Below, in pieces: positions 8,765 to 17,681 of a stretch of DNA of 64,000 nucleotides. A model generated the notes under the pieces. The model was given only the letters and a program-made list of their open reading frames with translations. It did not search any database and had not been told where the DNA came from. Position 1 is the stretch's first letter; each line of letters starts with the position of its first letter. The position numbers and the translations under genes are program-made. Origin of the DNA: Cytobacillus sp. NJ13 (GTDB lineage Bacteria > Bacillota > Bacilli > Bacillales > Cytobacillaceae); NCBI GenBank assembly GCA_030348385.1, contig JAUCFP010000006.1:248001-312000 (forward strand), in the 5' to 3' direction.

Positions 8765-9559
8765 ATGAAAAAGTTTTCTTTCCTGATGGTATGTCTATTT
8801 TTTTTAGCAGGTGCAGCGGGTTTCACAGCATATTCGAACTCTGGAGAGCCGGAAAATTCTTCAGTTGAAGCCGCACAGACTGAAGCTGTTCAAGTTTATG
8901 GTCCAGGTGGTCCTTTGGGCCCGATAAAGGAGGCTGCAGAAAAGTTTTCTGCGGAAACAGGTATTATGGTGAACGTAACGGCTGGACCGGAATCCAATTG
9001 GATTCAGCAGGCAAAGGAGGATGCAGACCTGATTTACGGAGGTTCAGAGTATATGATGCAAAGCTTTGTTTTTAACCATCCTGGAATGATAGACGAAAAA
9101 TCAAGAACAGAGCTGTATGCTCGTGCTGCTGGTATTCTTGTGAGAAAAGGAAATCCCAAAAAAATAGAATCCCTAGAGGATTTAACAAAGCCAGGAATTA
9201 AAATAGTGGATGTTAACGGTGCAGGCCAGCTTGGCCTTTGGGAAGACCTGGCAGGTAGAAAGGGCCTGATCGCTGGTTTAAATCAAAACATTGATATTTC
9301 AGTCAAAACCAGTGCTGAAGCCATTGATCTTTGGAAGACAAATTCAAAGCTGGATGCATGGATCACATATGAGTCCTGGCATTATCGCTTGAAAGAGGAA
9401 ACAGAATTAATCCAGATGCCGGATGATGAAAAGATTTACAGAGGGACACCTATTGCTATTACCAAAGCTTCGCAGCATAAAAAAGAGGCAAAAAAATTCA
9501 TAGAGTATCTGCAAACGGAATCAGCCCATAAGATTTTCCAAAAATGGGGATGGAACTAA
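8765..9559 (+). CDS. AcfC-like extracellular solute-binding protein
   Basis: Secreted binding protein of 264 aa. Residues 1-22 are a Sec signal with no lipobox Cys, so it is not a lipoprotein. The segment VYGPGGPLGPIKEAAEKFS and the motif GGSEYMMQSF match the AcfC (accessory colonization factor) group, relatives of ModA-type sulfate/molybdate binding proteins. No permease or ATPase gene is next to it, so it is an orphan binding protein. Ligand unknown; an oxyanion or organic acid is plausible from family relations. Confidence 0.75.
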   Translation: MKKFSFLMVCLFFLAGAAGFTAYSNSGEPENSSVEAAQTEAVQVYGPGGPLGPIKEAAEKFSAETGIMVNVTAGPESNWIQQAKEDADLIYGGSEYMMQSFVFNHPGMIDEKSRTELYARAAGILVRKGNPKKIESLEDLTKPGIKIVDVNGAGQLGLWEDLAGRKGLIAGLNQNIDISVKTSAEAIDLWKTNSKLDAWITYESWHYRLKEETELIQMPDDEKIYRGTPIAITKASQHKKEAKKFIEYLQTESAHKIFQKWGWN

Positions 9560-9674
9560 GTGAGTAAACTGCTATTAAACATGCCTATATTTCTATCGAA
9601 AAACAACAGGCTGTGACCTCTTATCCAGTTTGATAATAATACAAGAGGGAATGAAATGGGCGAGGAGGGATCAA

Positions 9675-10118
9675 ATGAAAAAAATACTTTCATTTATATC
9701 CATTTTGGTGATTATTATATTGGCAGCTGGCTGCAGTTCCAATGGAGAGAATGAGATGCAGAAAAATGAAAACAGCGAAGGAGCAAGCAACTCAGACGGA
9801 CAAATGGCTGATAAGCTTTTAAATGGCAGTGATGAGGTAATGGCGGTTCTGGATGATTTACAAGCTAATTTGGAAAATAAGGCGGAAAACTCGGAACTGA
9901 TACAAAAAACGGGCAAAGACCTTGAGGAAAACTGGGATGAGATTGAGAAGAAAGTGGAGGAGAATTTTCCTGAAGACTACAAAAGTATTGAAGAGAGCTT
10001 ATATCCGCTAATTAGTGAATCTCAAAAAGATCAGGGTGACTCAGCAAAAATGAAGGAACTGGTTACCGAAACAAAGGAAAAATTAGAGTCATTTAATGAG
10101 AAATTAGCTGAAAAATAA
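9675..10118 (+). CDS. Small hypothetical lipoprotein
   Basis: Predicted lipoprotein of about 147 aa with signal MKKILSFISILVIIILAAGC, lipobox LAAGC, lipidated Cys about residue 20. The mature part is acidic, Glu/Lys/Asn-rich and helical, with no domain I recognise. ATG 9675 is preferred over an upstream in-frame start at 9630 because GAGGAGGG lies 6 nt before it and the lipoprotein signal begins there. A bidirectional terminator follows directly, so it is monocistronic. Function unknown. Confidence 0.75.
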   Translation: MKKILSFISILVIIILAAGCSSNGENEMQKNENSEGASNSDGQMADKLLNGSDEVMAVLDDLQANLENKAENSELIQKTGKDLEENWDEIEKKVEENFPEDYKSIEESLYPLISESQKDQGDSAKMKELVTETKEKLESFNEKLAEK

Positions 10119-10125
10119 TGAGTTT

Positions 10126-10160
10126 AAACCTGCCCTAAATTTTATTGGGCAGGTTTATTT
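10126..10160. terminator. Bidirectional intrinsic terminator
   Basis: Stem AAACCTGCCC / GGGCAGGTTT with an 11-nt A/T-rich loop and T-rich flank on the plus side. It serves both the lipoprotein gene and the convergent anti-sigma gene. Confidence 0.85.
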
Positions 10161-10167
10161 CATTATA

Positions 10168-10926
10168 TTAGGTCCCCAGCACTTTTTGTCCTTGCGGCTG
10201 AGTGTTAAATGGATTAGGTTCCAATGTAACCCCAATATCTTCAAACGAATATTCTGGAGGCAGGCGGTAGGTGATAAGTCCGCTGCCGTTTTGATCAGGT
10301 ATCAAAGTGCCAGCACTTTGCCGGTTTCCGTTTTTTAACAGCCATACTTGGTAAACCTCATCACCCTTCGTAATAGGCATATTATTCAGAGCAATGACAA
10401 GGCTTGTTTCCGTACCTTCCTGAAGAAGGTATGCGCTGCCGGTAGCAGAAGCAGCTAAGCTTTGCCCTGTTAAGGAATAAGTCGTAACAATTTGTGTCGG
10501 ATCAGCAGCTTTATTCTCTAATGACTTAATCGTATCTTTCAATTGAAGGCTGTTCCAATAAAACCCAATTAAACAAATGATTAAAATAGCTGTTACAGCA
10601 GTAGATATGGGTGAAAAATGCCTTTTGGCAACTGATAAAATTCGTTCTTTAAAGCTAATCGGTTCGGTTTCTATTTTTTCTTCATGTTTAAGAAATTTAT
10701 TTTCTTCAAAGACAAAATCCATCACTTCTGATTTCAATGATTCCGGTACCTCTGTTTCTTCTACATCATAAGAAAGCATTTGCCATGTTTCTTGTATAGA
10801 TTTCAGTTCCTGCTGGCATTTTGCGCATTTTAGCAGATGGTCTTCGAACTGTTTTTTATCTTGGTTTGTAAGTTCATTTATAATATATAAAGATAAATTA
10901 TCACATTTATTCTCCATGCCGAACAC
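10168..10926 (-). CDS. Anti-sigma factor (zinc-finger HC2 + RskA-like)
   Basis: Membrane anti-sigma factor of 252 aa. The cytoplasmic N-terminus carries the ZAS zinc motif H-x3-C-x2-C (HLLKCAKC, about residues 29-36). One transmembrane helix lies about residues 105-125, and an extracellular RskA-type domain contains YQVWLLKNGNRQSAGTL. It overlaps the upstream sigma gene by 20 bp, indicating translational coupling. It should bind and inhibit that sigma factor and release it after an envelope signal. Confidence 0.88.
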   Translation of the reverse strand: MFGMENKCDNLSLYIINELTNQDKKQFEDHLLKCAKCQQELKSIQETWQMLSYDVEETEVPESLKSEVMDFVFEENKFLKHEEKIETEPISFKERILSVAKRHFSPISTAVTAILIICLIGFYWNSLQLKDTIKSLENKAADPTQIVTTYSLTGQSLAASATGSAYLLQEGTETSLVIALNNMPITKGDEVYQVWLLKNGNRQSAGTLIPDQNGSGLITYRLPPEYSFEDIGVTLEPNPFNTQPQGQKVLGT

Positions 10927-11491
10927 CTCCTATTTTCCCGTTGAAATTATTCCGAAGCTTTTTTAAGGCCTGATGCAGGCGGCTTTTAATCGTACCCAGC
11001 GGCTTTTGTTCAAGTTCTGCAATTTCACTTAAGGAGTAGCCTTCCCAATATAATAAGTTGATAAGGCGCTGCTGTGGTTCAGAGAGATGTCGTTTTGCTT
11101 CTTGAATCTGCTGTTTTAGCAGATTTCTTGAAACTTGCTGCTGGACATCATCAGATTGAAGACCTTGTATTTGCTGCCATTCTTCAAGCTCCAATTGGAC
11201 CGTTCCTTTATATTTTTGTTCTTTACGGATAAGATCTATGGAAATGTTTCGAGTTATGGTAAGAAGCCAGTTCACAAACTGTCCTTGTGATGGATTATAG
11301 GTGCGTTTTGTCGTCCAAAGCCGAAGGAACACCTGCTGAACAATTTCTTTCGTTTTTTCAGTATCTCCCTTGGTTATTTTTATGGAGAAGCTGTAAATCA
11401 GTTTTACATATCGGTCATACAGCTCTTCAAGTGCTGGCCGATGATTTTGAACAATTAATTCTATTAGTTCTTCATCTGACTTAGACTTCAT
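10907..11491 (-). CDS. ECF-type RNA polymerase sigma factor
   Basis: Sigma-70 family ECF factor of 194 aa. Region 2 covers about residues 23-90, with QFVNWLLTITRNISIDLIRK, and region 4 about residues 125-180, with EIAELEQKPLGTIKSRLHQALKKLR. GGGAG precedes the ATG. It is paired with the overlapping downstream anti-sigma gene. The lipoprotein gene immediately upstream on the same strand is a candidate target. Confidence 0.9.
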   Translation of the reverse strand: MKSKSDEELIELIVQNHRPALEELYDRYVKLIYSFSIKITKGDTEKTKEIVQQVFLRLWTTKRTYNPSQGQFVNWLLTITRNISIDLIRKEQKYKGTVQLELEEWQQIQGLQSDDVQQQVSRNLLKQQIQEAKRHLSEPQQRLINLLYWEGYSLSEIAELEQKPLGTIKSRLHQALKKLRNNFNGKIGGVRHGE

Positions 11492-11573
11492 TGACGGAAA
11501 TCTCTCCCTTTTTAAACGAAATTATTTAGTATAGATCTTAACATAGATTGGCGGAGAAATTTGATAGGGGAGG

Positions 11574-11606
11574 AAAAAAAGAACTGCCGATAAACCAGGC
11601 AGTTCC
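11574..11606 (-). terminator. Intrinsic terminator of the Lipoprotein_15 gene
   Basis: On the minus strand, GGAACTGCC pairs with GGCAGTTC and is followed by seven T. It separates the lipoprotein gene from the sigma operon. Confidence 0.88.
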
Positions 11607-11620
11607 TTCAGTAACATGCA

Positions 11621-12130
11621 TTATTGTGTAAATTTCGTTTCGCTGTTTACAATAAACCAAACATCTTTGACGCCTTGTCCCTTTACATCACCAGATGCTC
11701 CGTCCTTTATGAAGTAGTATAGCGGGTAGCCTTTGTAGGTCGTTTGTTTCTCACCAGTGTCAGCGCGGGTAATCGTTCCAAAGTCTTCTTTATTAAATCC
11801 TTCCGGAACGGCAAGGTCTTCAGAGTAGAAAGCTGGCCAGTTTTCTAGACAATCTCCACTGCAATTTGATGTGTTTGGCTGATCTTTTGCAAAGTAGTAA
11901 AGTGCCATACCTTCAGCATCTGTAAGATATTTACCAATTTTTTCGTTTTCCATCAGTTGAAGTTCTGTGTCCGATTCTGCAAGATCTTTTTCTGCTTCGT
12001 TGTTAACCTCTGTTGTTGTTTCTTGTGCTTGTTCCTTTGTATCTGTACTTTCTGTTTTTTCCTGAGAACTGCATCCTGCAAAAAGTATGCCTGCTAAAAG
12101 AATTGTGTAAAAATGAATTTTTGTTTTCAT
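11621..12130 (-). CDS. Lipoprotein with Yx(F/W/Y)xxD repeats (Lipoprotein_15 / COG4315)
   Basis: Predicted lipoprotein of 169 aa with lipobox LFAGC at about residue 19. A Glu/Thr-rich linker (residues 22-55) precedes the secreted-repeat domain. The repeats are visible as MALYYFAKD and YPLYYFIKD, with CSGDCLENWPAF between them. The family is surface-exposed with no defined activity; heme or redox roles have been suggested. It lies just upstream of the ECF sigma/anti-sigma operon, with its own terminator, and may belong to that regulon. Confidence 0.85.
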   Translation of the reverse strand: MKTKIHFYTILLAGILFAGCSSQEKTESTDTKEQAQETTTEVNNEAEKDLAESDTELQLMENEKIGKYLTDAEGMALYYFAKDQPNTSNCSGDCLENWPAFYSEDLAVPEGFNKEDFGTITRADTGEKQTTYKGYPLYYFIKDGASGDVKGQGVKDVWFIVNSETKFTQ

Positions 12131-12480
12131 GATTAATCCCTCCGTTATTTAATCTTATCAATTCAGATAACGGTCGAAGTGATAAAACGGTTCGATATAA
12201 ATTTAAATTTTTTCTATATTCCTTAAATCAGGGTGGAATCAAACAACCGCCAACCTGCCATTGGTAAATGAAATAGATTATGTCTGTATATAAAATTTAT
12301 TATTGGAATATTGATTCCTTACTCTTTATAAAGAGGACTAAATTTACCTGGAGTGTAACCTATTTTGTCCTGCTAAAGTGGCAGGATCAATTATACAAAG
12401 GGATTTCCAAAGTGTCGGAATAATAAAAATAATTATTTCATTTTACTGTTTAATGCGATATTATCCTTTTAAAAAGGATA
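12131..12480. other. Divergent regulatory gap with direct repeats and dyads
   Basis: No gene is seen. On the lipoprotein side, direct repeats AACGGTCGA (12169-12177) and AACGGTTCGA (12186-12195) read on the minus strand as GAACCGTT and GACCGTTA, a possible ECF-type promoter. On the kinase side are a 14-bp palindrome CTCTTTATAAAGAG (12322-12335) and a hairpin TCCTGC/GCAGGA (12368-12386). Confidence 0.45.
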
Positions 12481-12482
12481 AT
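12460..12482 (+). promoter_or_regulatory. Perfect dyad over the RBS of the YesM-like kinase
   Basis: ATTATCCTTTT and AAAAGGATAAT are perfect 11-bp arms around a single A. The right arm contains the AAAAGG ribosome binding site and reaches the first ATG. Folded in mRNA it could hide the RBS; as DNA it could be an operator. Confidence 0.5.
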
Positions 12483-14196
12483 GGCGATGAGAAATAAGTG
12501 GACTACCAACATTTTTAACCATTTAGTATTTTTAAATATCCAGAGTAAGCTTCTATTTATGTTTCTGCTTGCAGCATTAATTCCCTTATTGGCTTTAGGA
12601 GCCATTTCATATTATCAGTCTTCAAAAGTAGTAAACGAACAGCTTAAAAATTACAATCACTTTGCCGGTGAGAAAATACAAAAAGAACTTGACCGCACAT
12701 TTAACGACATGTTTTTCAGCGCCGCGGCGATCAAGCAATATATTGCTGATCAGACATCAGTCAATCTTAGTTCTCAGGAACCGCAAACTTATATGGATTT
12801 TAAGGAAGAAAGTAATTTGGAGCGTTTAATGGAAATCCATAAAAAAGGAAACATTAAAGGGATTTATTTAATTACCTCCTCAGGTTATTATTTTGGTGAT
12901 TACAATATTGATATTAAATCCTTTAAGCAAAGGGAGATATGGAAACAGGCACTTGCAAGCGGAAAAACGGAAGTTTCCGTCTATAAATCTGATCATTATA
13001 AATCAAATAATCCGGATAGATTAATCGGATTACTGATGCCTTTAGATACACATGGAGTTTTAAATCATAGTTATCTTTTAATTGAAGCGGATGCAGATGA
13101 AATTTTTTCAATGGTAAAAGTTTTAGAGGACGACCTGAAAGCCCGCATATCTATCCAAAATGAAGCGGGGGAATACTTTTATGCAACCATAAGTACAAGA
13201 AAAGATCATTCGAGTGATATCATTTGGAAGGAAACGACTTTCACCAATAACTGGAGCATCCGATTTAGAATTCCTCAGGATGAATTTTACAGGTCATCAG
13301 CAATCATTTTTCGTGTCGTTATGATCGGAGCAGTTTTTGCACTATTGCTGGCGCTCGCTTTATCTTTTTTATTTTCCAGACAATTTTCCAGCAAGATTTT
13401 AAGGTTGAAGCTTGCCATGGATGATGTGAGTAAAGGAAGCCTGGATTCAAAACCATCTATTGAGACAGAAGATGAGATAGGACAGCTAGGTTACCATTTT
13501 AATAGAATGTTATTTCAGATTAATCAGCTTGTTGAGGAAGTTAAAGAAAAAGAAGCGATTAAGCTTGAAGCTGAAATGAGAGCAGTGCACTATCAAATCA
13601 ATCCCCATTTGCTTTTTAATACTTTAAATATCATTCAGTGGAAAGCCAGGATCGACGGAAACCCGGAAATTAGCAAAATGCTGACTCATCTAATTATGGT
13701 ATTAGAAGGAAATCTTAATTTTGATATTGGTCTTGTTCCATTAGAAGATGAATTGAAAGCGCTTAAACACTACCTTGCTATTCAAGAATTAAGGTATGGG
13801 GCACATTTCTCCTTTCAGACTGAGATGGAAAGCGGATTAGGAGACGCTTTGATTCCCCGAATGACTCTTCAGCCGATGATTGAAAATATCTTTTTTCATG
13901 CTTTTGAAGATGGAACAGGTGAGATTTCTCTTCATGTGCTAGAGAAACAATCCAGTTTCCAGCTGATTTTAAAGGATAATGGAAAAGGAATTCACCAGGA
14001 AAAGCTGGAATCCTTGTTTAAGAAACCTCCTTCTTTAAAAAAAGGGGGAATTGGTTTAGATAATATTTACCAAAAGTTCAGATTCCACTTTGGCAAGCAT
14101 TTTCTGATAGAAGCAGATTCTGAAATAGGAAAAGGAACGGCAATTTCAATCTATTGGCCAAAAAGGTGGGTTAAGAATGACAGACAACACACGTGA
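12481..14196 (+). CDS. YesM-type sensor histidine kinase
   Basis: Membrane sensor kinase of 569-571 aa. Helix 1 is at about residues 22-45, an extracellular sensor domain at 46-275, helix 2 at 277-300, HAMP at 300-355, the His_kinase domain with HYQINPHLLFN (phospho-His near 370), then HATPase_c with DNGKGI and GGIGLDNI. ATG 12487 has better spacing (9 nt) to AAAAAGG than ATG 12481. It overlaps its response regulator by 20 bp. Together they resemble YesM/YesN systems that sense oligosaccharides and switch on the adjacent ABC importer. Confidence 0.9.
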   Translation: MAMRNKWTTNIFNHLVFLNIQSKLLFMFLLAALIPLLALGAISYYQSSKVVNEQLKNYNHFAGEKIQKELDRTFNDMFFSAAAIKQYIADQTSVNLSSQEPQTYMDFKEESNLERLMEIHKKGNIKGIYLITSSGYYFGDYNIDIKSFKQREIWKQALASGKTEVSVYKSDHYKSNNPDRLIGLLMPLDTHGVLNHSYLLIEADADEIFSMVKVLEDDLKARISIQNEAGEYFYATISTRKDHSSDIIWKETTFTNNWSIRFRIPQDEFYRSSAIIFRVVMIGAVFALLLALALSFLFSRQFSSKILRLKLAMDDVSKGSLDSKPSIETEDEIGQLGYHFNRMLFQINQLVEEVKEKEAIKLEAEMRAVHYQINPHLLFNTLNIIQWKARIDGNPEISKMLTHLIMVLEGNLNFDIGLVPLEDELKALKHYLAIQELRYGAHFSFQTEMESGLGDALIPRMTLQPMIENIFFHAFEDGTGEISLHVLEKQSSFQLILKDNGKGIHQEKLESLFKKPPSLKKGGIGLDNIYQKFRFHFGKHFLIEADSEIGKGTAISIYWPKRWVKNDRQHT

Positions 14197-15331
14197 GCTA
14201 AAGGTCTTGCTCGTCGATGATGATACGATTGTCCGCAAGGGCCTAAAGGCGACAGTTGATTGGGACAAATATGGAATGAGAGTCGCAGCGGAAGCTCCTA
14301 ATGGAAAAAGAGGCTGGGAAGAGTTTTTAAAACATGAGCCGGAAATAGTGATTACAGATATTGTGATGCCAGAGGAAAATGGCCTTGATTTAGCTAGGAA
14401 AATTAAAGCTGAATTTCCTCAAACAAAAATTTTGCTGCTAAGCTGTCATAAGGATTTTGAATTTGCTCAAGAAGGCCTTAAATTAGGAGCATCAGGCTAT
14501 TTACTGAAAACAGCTTTTGAAGATGAAGACCTGAACCATTTTCTCTCAGTATTTAACAAGGAAATAAGGGGCCAAGTTCCCGACCAAATTCCCAGTTTTC
14601 AAAAGAAGTTATTGTTATGGCTTCAGGGAGATATTGAAGAGAAAGATTTTCTTTTAGATGCAGATATCTTCTTTAAGAAAGAATGGAAATGGTTAGATTC
14701 TCCGTTTTATGTATATATACTCGATAAGACCCCAAATCCTATTAATTTTCCGGTTAAGTCGTCCAATAATCTTTTCTTGAGCCTATCGGAAGATCGAATA
14801 GTTTTCTTTATTGAGGCAGCATATCAAGTCCGTCTTCTAAGTTATTTATCTGATGAAAATAAAGATCGATTTTTTAATAATTGGAAGTACGCTGGGCCTT
14901 TTTGCGGGAAAGAGGAATGGATGGCTTCCATTCGGGCAATAAGTAATGTGCATCATCTTCAAGGGAACTGCAGAGAGTATCCAAAAGTTATACTATTTGC
15001 AATAGACTATATCGTTAAACATTTATCCACACCTATATCAGTAACAGAAATAGCCGAAGCTGCAGGAGTAAGCAGAAGCTATTTGAGCACTCTGTTTAAA
15101 AGTAAAACAGGATTAGGCATTCAATCATTTATTAACAGCAAGAGGGTAGTTATGTCAAAAAGACTTTTGAGCTCCTCTCCGTTAACGATCCAGGAAATTG
15201 CCGATTTGACTGGCATCGCAGATGCAAAGTATTTCAGTAAATGGTTCAAGCGCTGTTGTGGAATTACGCCCACTGAATTTCGAATAAAACAAAAAAACGA
15301 AAATAATCAAACAAATAAATCCCTCAGTTAA
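14177..15331 (+). CDS. YesN-type response regulator, AraC family
   Basis: Cytoplasmic response regulator of 384 aa. The receiver domain (1-125) shows LLVDDD and the phospho-Asp in VITDIVMPEENG near residue 60. A middle domain of about 150 residues follows. Two AraC helix-turn-helix motifs close the protein (about 285-375: VTEIAEAAGVSRSYLSTLFK and IADLTGIADAKYFSKWFKR). It is translationally coupled to the kinase and is predicted to activate the sugar importer 114 bp downstream. Confidence 0.9.
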   Translation: MTDNTRELKVLLVDDDTIVRKGLKATVDWDKYGMRVAAEAPNGKRGWEEFLKHEPEIVITDIVMPEENGLDLARKIKAEFPQTKILLLSCHKDFEFAQEGLKLGASGYLLKTAFEDEDLNHFLSVFNKEIRGQVPDQIPSFQKKLLLWLQGDIEEKDFLLDADIFFKKEWKWLDSPFYVYILDKTPNPINFPVKSSNNLFLSLSEDRIVFFIEAAYQVRLLSYLSDENKDRFFNNWKYAGPFCGKEEWMASIRAISNVHHLQGNCREYPKVILFAIDYIVKHLSTPISVTEIAEAAGVSRSYLSTLFKSKTGLGIQSFINSKRVVMSKRLLSSSPLTIQEIADLTGIADAKYFSKWFKRCCGITPTEFRIKQKNENNQTNKSLS

Positions 15332-15369
15332 ACAAAATTGCACAATTGAAGAAACGAATTGCAGTTTTT

Positions 15370-15412
15370 AACCGCTTTCAAAAAAGTTACAATGAAAGCG
15401 GTTATATTTTTT
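15370..15412 (+). terminator. Intrinsic terminator overlapping a cre-like sequence
   Basis: AACCGCTTTCA pairs with TGAAAGCGGTT across a 12-nt loop and is followed by ATATTTTTT. The right arm reads TGAAAGCGGTTATA, close to the CcpA cre consensus TGWAANCGNTNWCA with one mismatch. The site could therefore combine termination after the regulator with catabolite repression of the importer. Confidence 0.65.
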
Positions 15413-15444
15413 GAAAATTTAGATACTTAAAAGGGGGAAGGTCA

Positions 15445-16704
15445 TTGAAACAGAAAAAGTGGTGGAATGTTTTAATCATTATGGCGGTTATATGGATGAC
15501 TGCAGCCTGCAGTTCCAATACAGCCTCAAGTGACGGAAAAGATAAAGATGGGAAAACGATTCTTCGTTTCGCAACATGGGACTCAGGTGAAACATTAAAA
15601 ATTCAGCAGGATATTGCAAAAGAATTTGAAAAGGACAACCCCAAAGTAAAAGTACAAGTGGAAGCGTATGGTGACGGGTTTGATCAAAAGCTTGCTGCTT
15701 CGTTTGGAGCAAAGAATCCTCCAGATGTTATGTATATGTGGGATTTTTCCACTTACCACCAATCTTTAGAGCCTTTGGATACTTTTGTGGACAAGGATTC
15801 TTCTATTAAAATGGATGATTTTTATGAAGGATTATTCAATTACTCCAGTGTGGACGGGGAATTGTACGGGATGCCAGCTGGTTTTACCACCATGGTTGTC
15901 TATTATAATAAAAAATTATTTGATCAACATAACATTTCATACCCTAAAGAAGGCTGGACATGGGATGAGTTTAAGGGAATTGCCAAAAAACTGACAGATA
16001 AAAGCAAAAAGCAATATGGGTTTGGGGTTACAGCAGAGCCTGATACTTATGATTTGCAAGGGACGGTTTGGAGCAATGGTGGAAGCTTTGTAAGTGAAGA
16101 TGGGAAGAAAATTGATGGGTATATGAACAGCCCTGAAACAATCGAAGCGATCCAAATATATGGCGATATGGTGAAAGAGGGCACAGCGGTTTTGACTGGA
16201 GGCAAAAATCAGCAGAGCGGAACGGATATTTTTAAAGCCGGGAAGCTAGGAATGTATATAAGCGGCATTTGGCCGCTCGAAGGATTCAAAGAGGCTGGCA
16301 TTGATGTAGGCACAGTGGCAATGCCTGCGTTTGGAAGCAAGCCTGTTAAAGGTTTAATTGCTTCATCGGCAGTATCAATCGCAAAAGATTCAAAAGAGAA
16401 GGATTTGGCTTGGGAATTTGTAAAGTTTTATTCTTCTGAAAAAGCCATCCAGATGAGGACAGCAGACTTACCAGTACGCAAGAGCGTTGTGGAAGCAAAT
16501 AATACTGCAGAAGATGAGTTGTACAAGCCTTTTTATATGATGCTTGAGAATTCATCCAATACACCTGCTTTTCTTTTGAACTCCAACTGGAATGAAATTA
16601 ACCGAAATTTATCGGCTGCCATAAATGCGGTAATGCTTGGCCAGGATGCAGATGAACTATTAAATAAAGCAGTCGAGGATTCTGAAAAATATGTAGGCCA
16701 ATAG
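15445..16704 (+). CDS. Sugar ABC transporter substrate-binding lipoprotein (MalE-like)
   Basis: Extracellular sugar-binding lipoprotein of 419 aa starting at TTG, with AGGGGGAAGG just upstream. Signal and lipobox TAAC put the lipidated Cys at about residue 22. The fold is solute-binding family 1, with FATWDSGE near the N-terminus and a C-terminal KAVEDSEKYV helix. It is the first gene of importer 1, followed by two MalF/MalG-type permeases and a glycosidase. Ligand is probably an oligosaccharide containing glucose or galactose, judged from the neighbours. Confidence 0.88.
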   Translation: MKQKKWWNVLIIMAVIWMTAACSSNTASSDGKDKDGKTILRFATWDSGETLKIQQDIAKEFEKDNPKVKVQVEAYGDGFDQKLAASFGAKNPPDVMYMWDFSTYHQSLEPLDTFVDKDSSIKMDDFYEGLFNYSSVDGELYGMPAGFTTMVVYYNKKLFDQHNISYPKEGWTWDEFKGIAKKLTDKSKKQYGFGVTAEPDTYDLQGTVWSNGGSFVSEDGKKIDGYMNSPETIEAIQIYGDMVKEGTAVLTGGKNQQSGTDIFKAGKLGMYISGIWPLEGFKEAGIDVGTVAMPAFGSKPVKGLIASSAVSIAKDSKEKDLAWEFVKFYSSEKAIQMRTADLPVRKSVVEANNTAEDELYKPFYMMLENSSNTPAFLLNSNWNEINRNLSAAINAVMLGQDADELLNKAVEDSEKYVGQ

Positions 16705-16718
16705 CTTGGAGGGGTATC

Positions 16719-17663
16719 ATGAAGCATGATTTAATCGTCAGCACAGAAAATGTTTCCGTACAGACCAAAAGAAAAATAAATTGGGGCAGACTTGCCCCTT
16801 ATATTTTCATATCGCCCTGGATTATTGGTTTTTTGTTATTTACATTGGGACCGCTTTTATTTTCACTTTTTATAAGTTTTTTTGATTGGCCAATCGTGGG
16901 AGAGAAAACATTTGTTGGTTTTTCAAATTATGCCACGATGTTTACGGATGACCCCCTTTTCTGGCATTCCCTTTGGGTGACAGTAAAATTTGCCATGCTG
17001 TTTGTTCCGCTTAATATTATCATCTCTTTATTCCTGGCGATTCTTCTTAATAAAAAGCTGAAAGCAAGCTCATTGTTCAGAACTTTTTTTTACGTTCCCT
17101 CTGTAATTTCCGGTGTTGCTTTAGCGATGATTTGGGGATGGGTATATAACGGGGAATACGGAATTTTAAATTACTTTCTTTCGTTAGCCGGAATTGAGGG
17201 GCCGGATTGGCTTAATAACCAGAGATGGGCACTGCTGGCAATGGTTATTGCGAGTTTGTGGGGGCAAGGTACGATGATGCTGATATTCCTGGCCGGTCTG
17301 AAAAATATCCCCAAGGATTTGTATGAGGCAGCTGAAATAGATGGAGCCGGAAAAGTATATTGCTTCTTTAAAATAACGTTGCCTCTGCTAACACCAACTT
17401 TGTTATTTAATCTCATTACCACCATCATCAGTGCTTTTCAGCAATTGACGCTTGCCCTGGTTCTGACAGGGGGAGGGCCGCTTGGTTCCACATATTTCTA
17501 CGCAATGTATGTCTATGAAAATGCTTTTAAATACTTTAAAATGGGCTATTCATCAGCTAACGCATGGATTATGTTCCTGATTGTTCTGTTTTTGACCATG
17601 CTGGTTTTTAAATCTTCTTCCGTTTGGGTTTATTATGAAAATGAAGTCAAGAATTCAAAGTAA
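16719..17663 (+). CDS. Sugar ABC transporter permease (MalF/UgpA type)
   Basis: Six-helix permease of 314 aa with a 25-residue cytoplasmic N-terminus. The EAA loop reads EAAEIDGAGKVYCFFKITLPLL and docks the ATPase. The segment FDWPIVGEKTFVGFSNY is typical of the MalF group. It starts 14 bp after the binding protein gene, with GGAGGGG before ATG. No ATPase is encoded in this cluster, so a shared MsmX-type ATPase is presumed. Confidence 0.9.
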   Translation: MKHDLIVSTENVSVQTKRKINWGRLAPYIFISPWIIGFLLFTLGPLLFSLFISFFDWPIVGEKTFVGFSNYATMFTDDPLFWHSLWVTVKFAMLFVPLNIIISLFLAILLNKKLKASSLFRTFFYVPSVISGVALAMIWGWVYNGEYGILNYFLSLAGIEGPDWLNNQRWALLAMVIASLWGQGTMMLIFLAGLKNIPKDLYEAAEIDGAGKVYCFFKITLPLLTPTLLFNLITTIISAFQQLTLALVLTGGGPLGSTYFYAMYVYENAFKYFKMGYSSANAWIMFLIVLFLTMLVFKSSSVWVYYENEVKNSK

Positions 17664-17681
17664 TGAAAAGAGGTGATTCTT

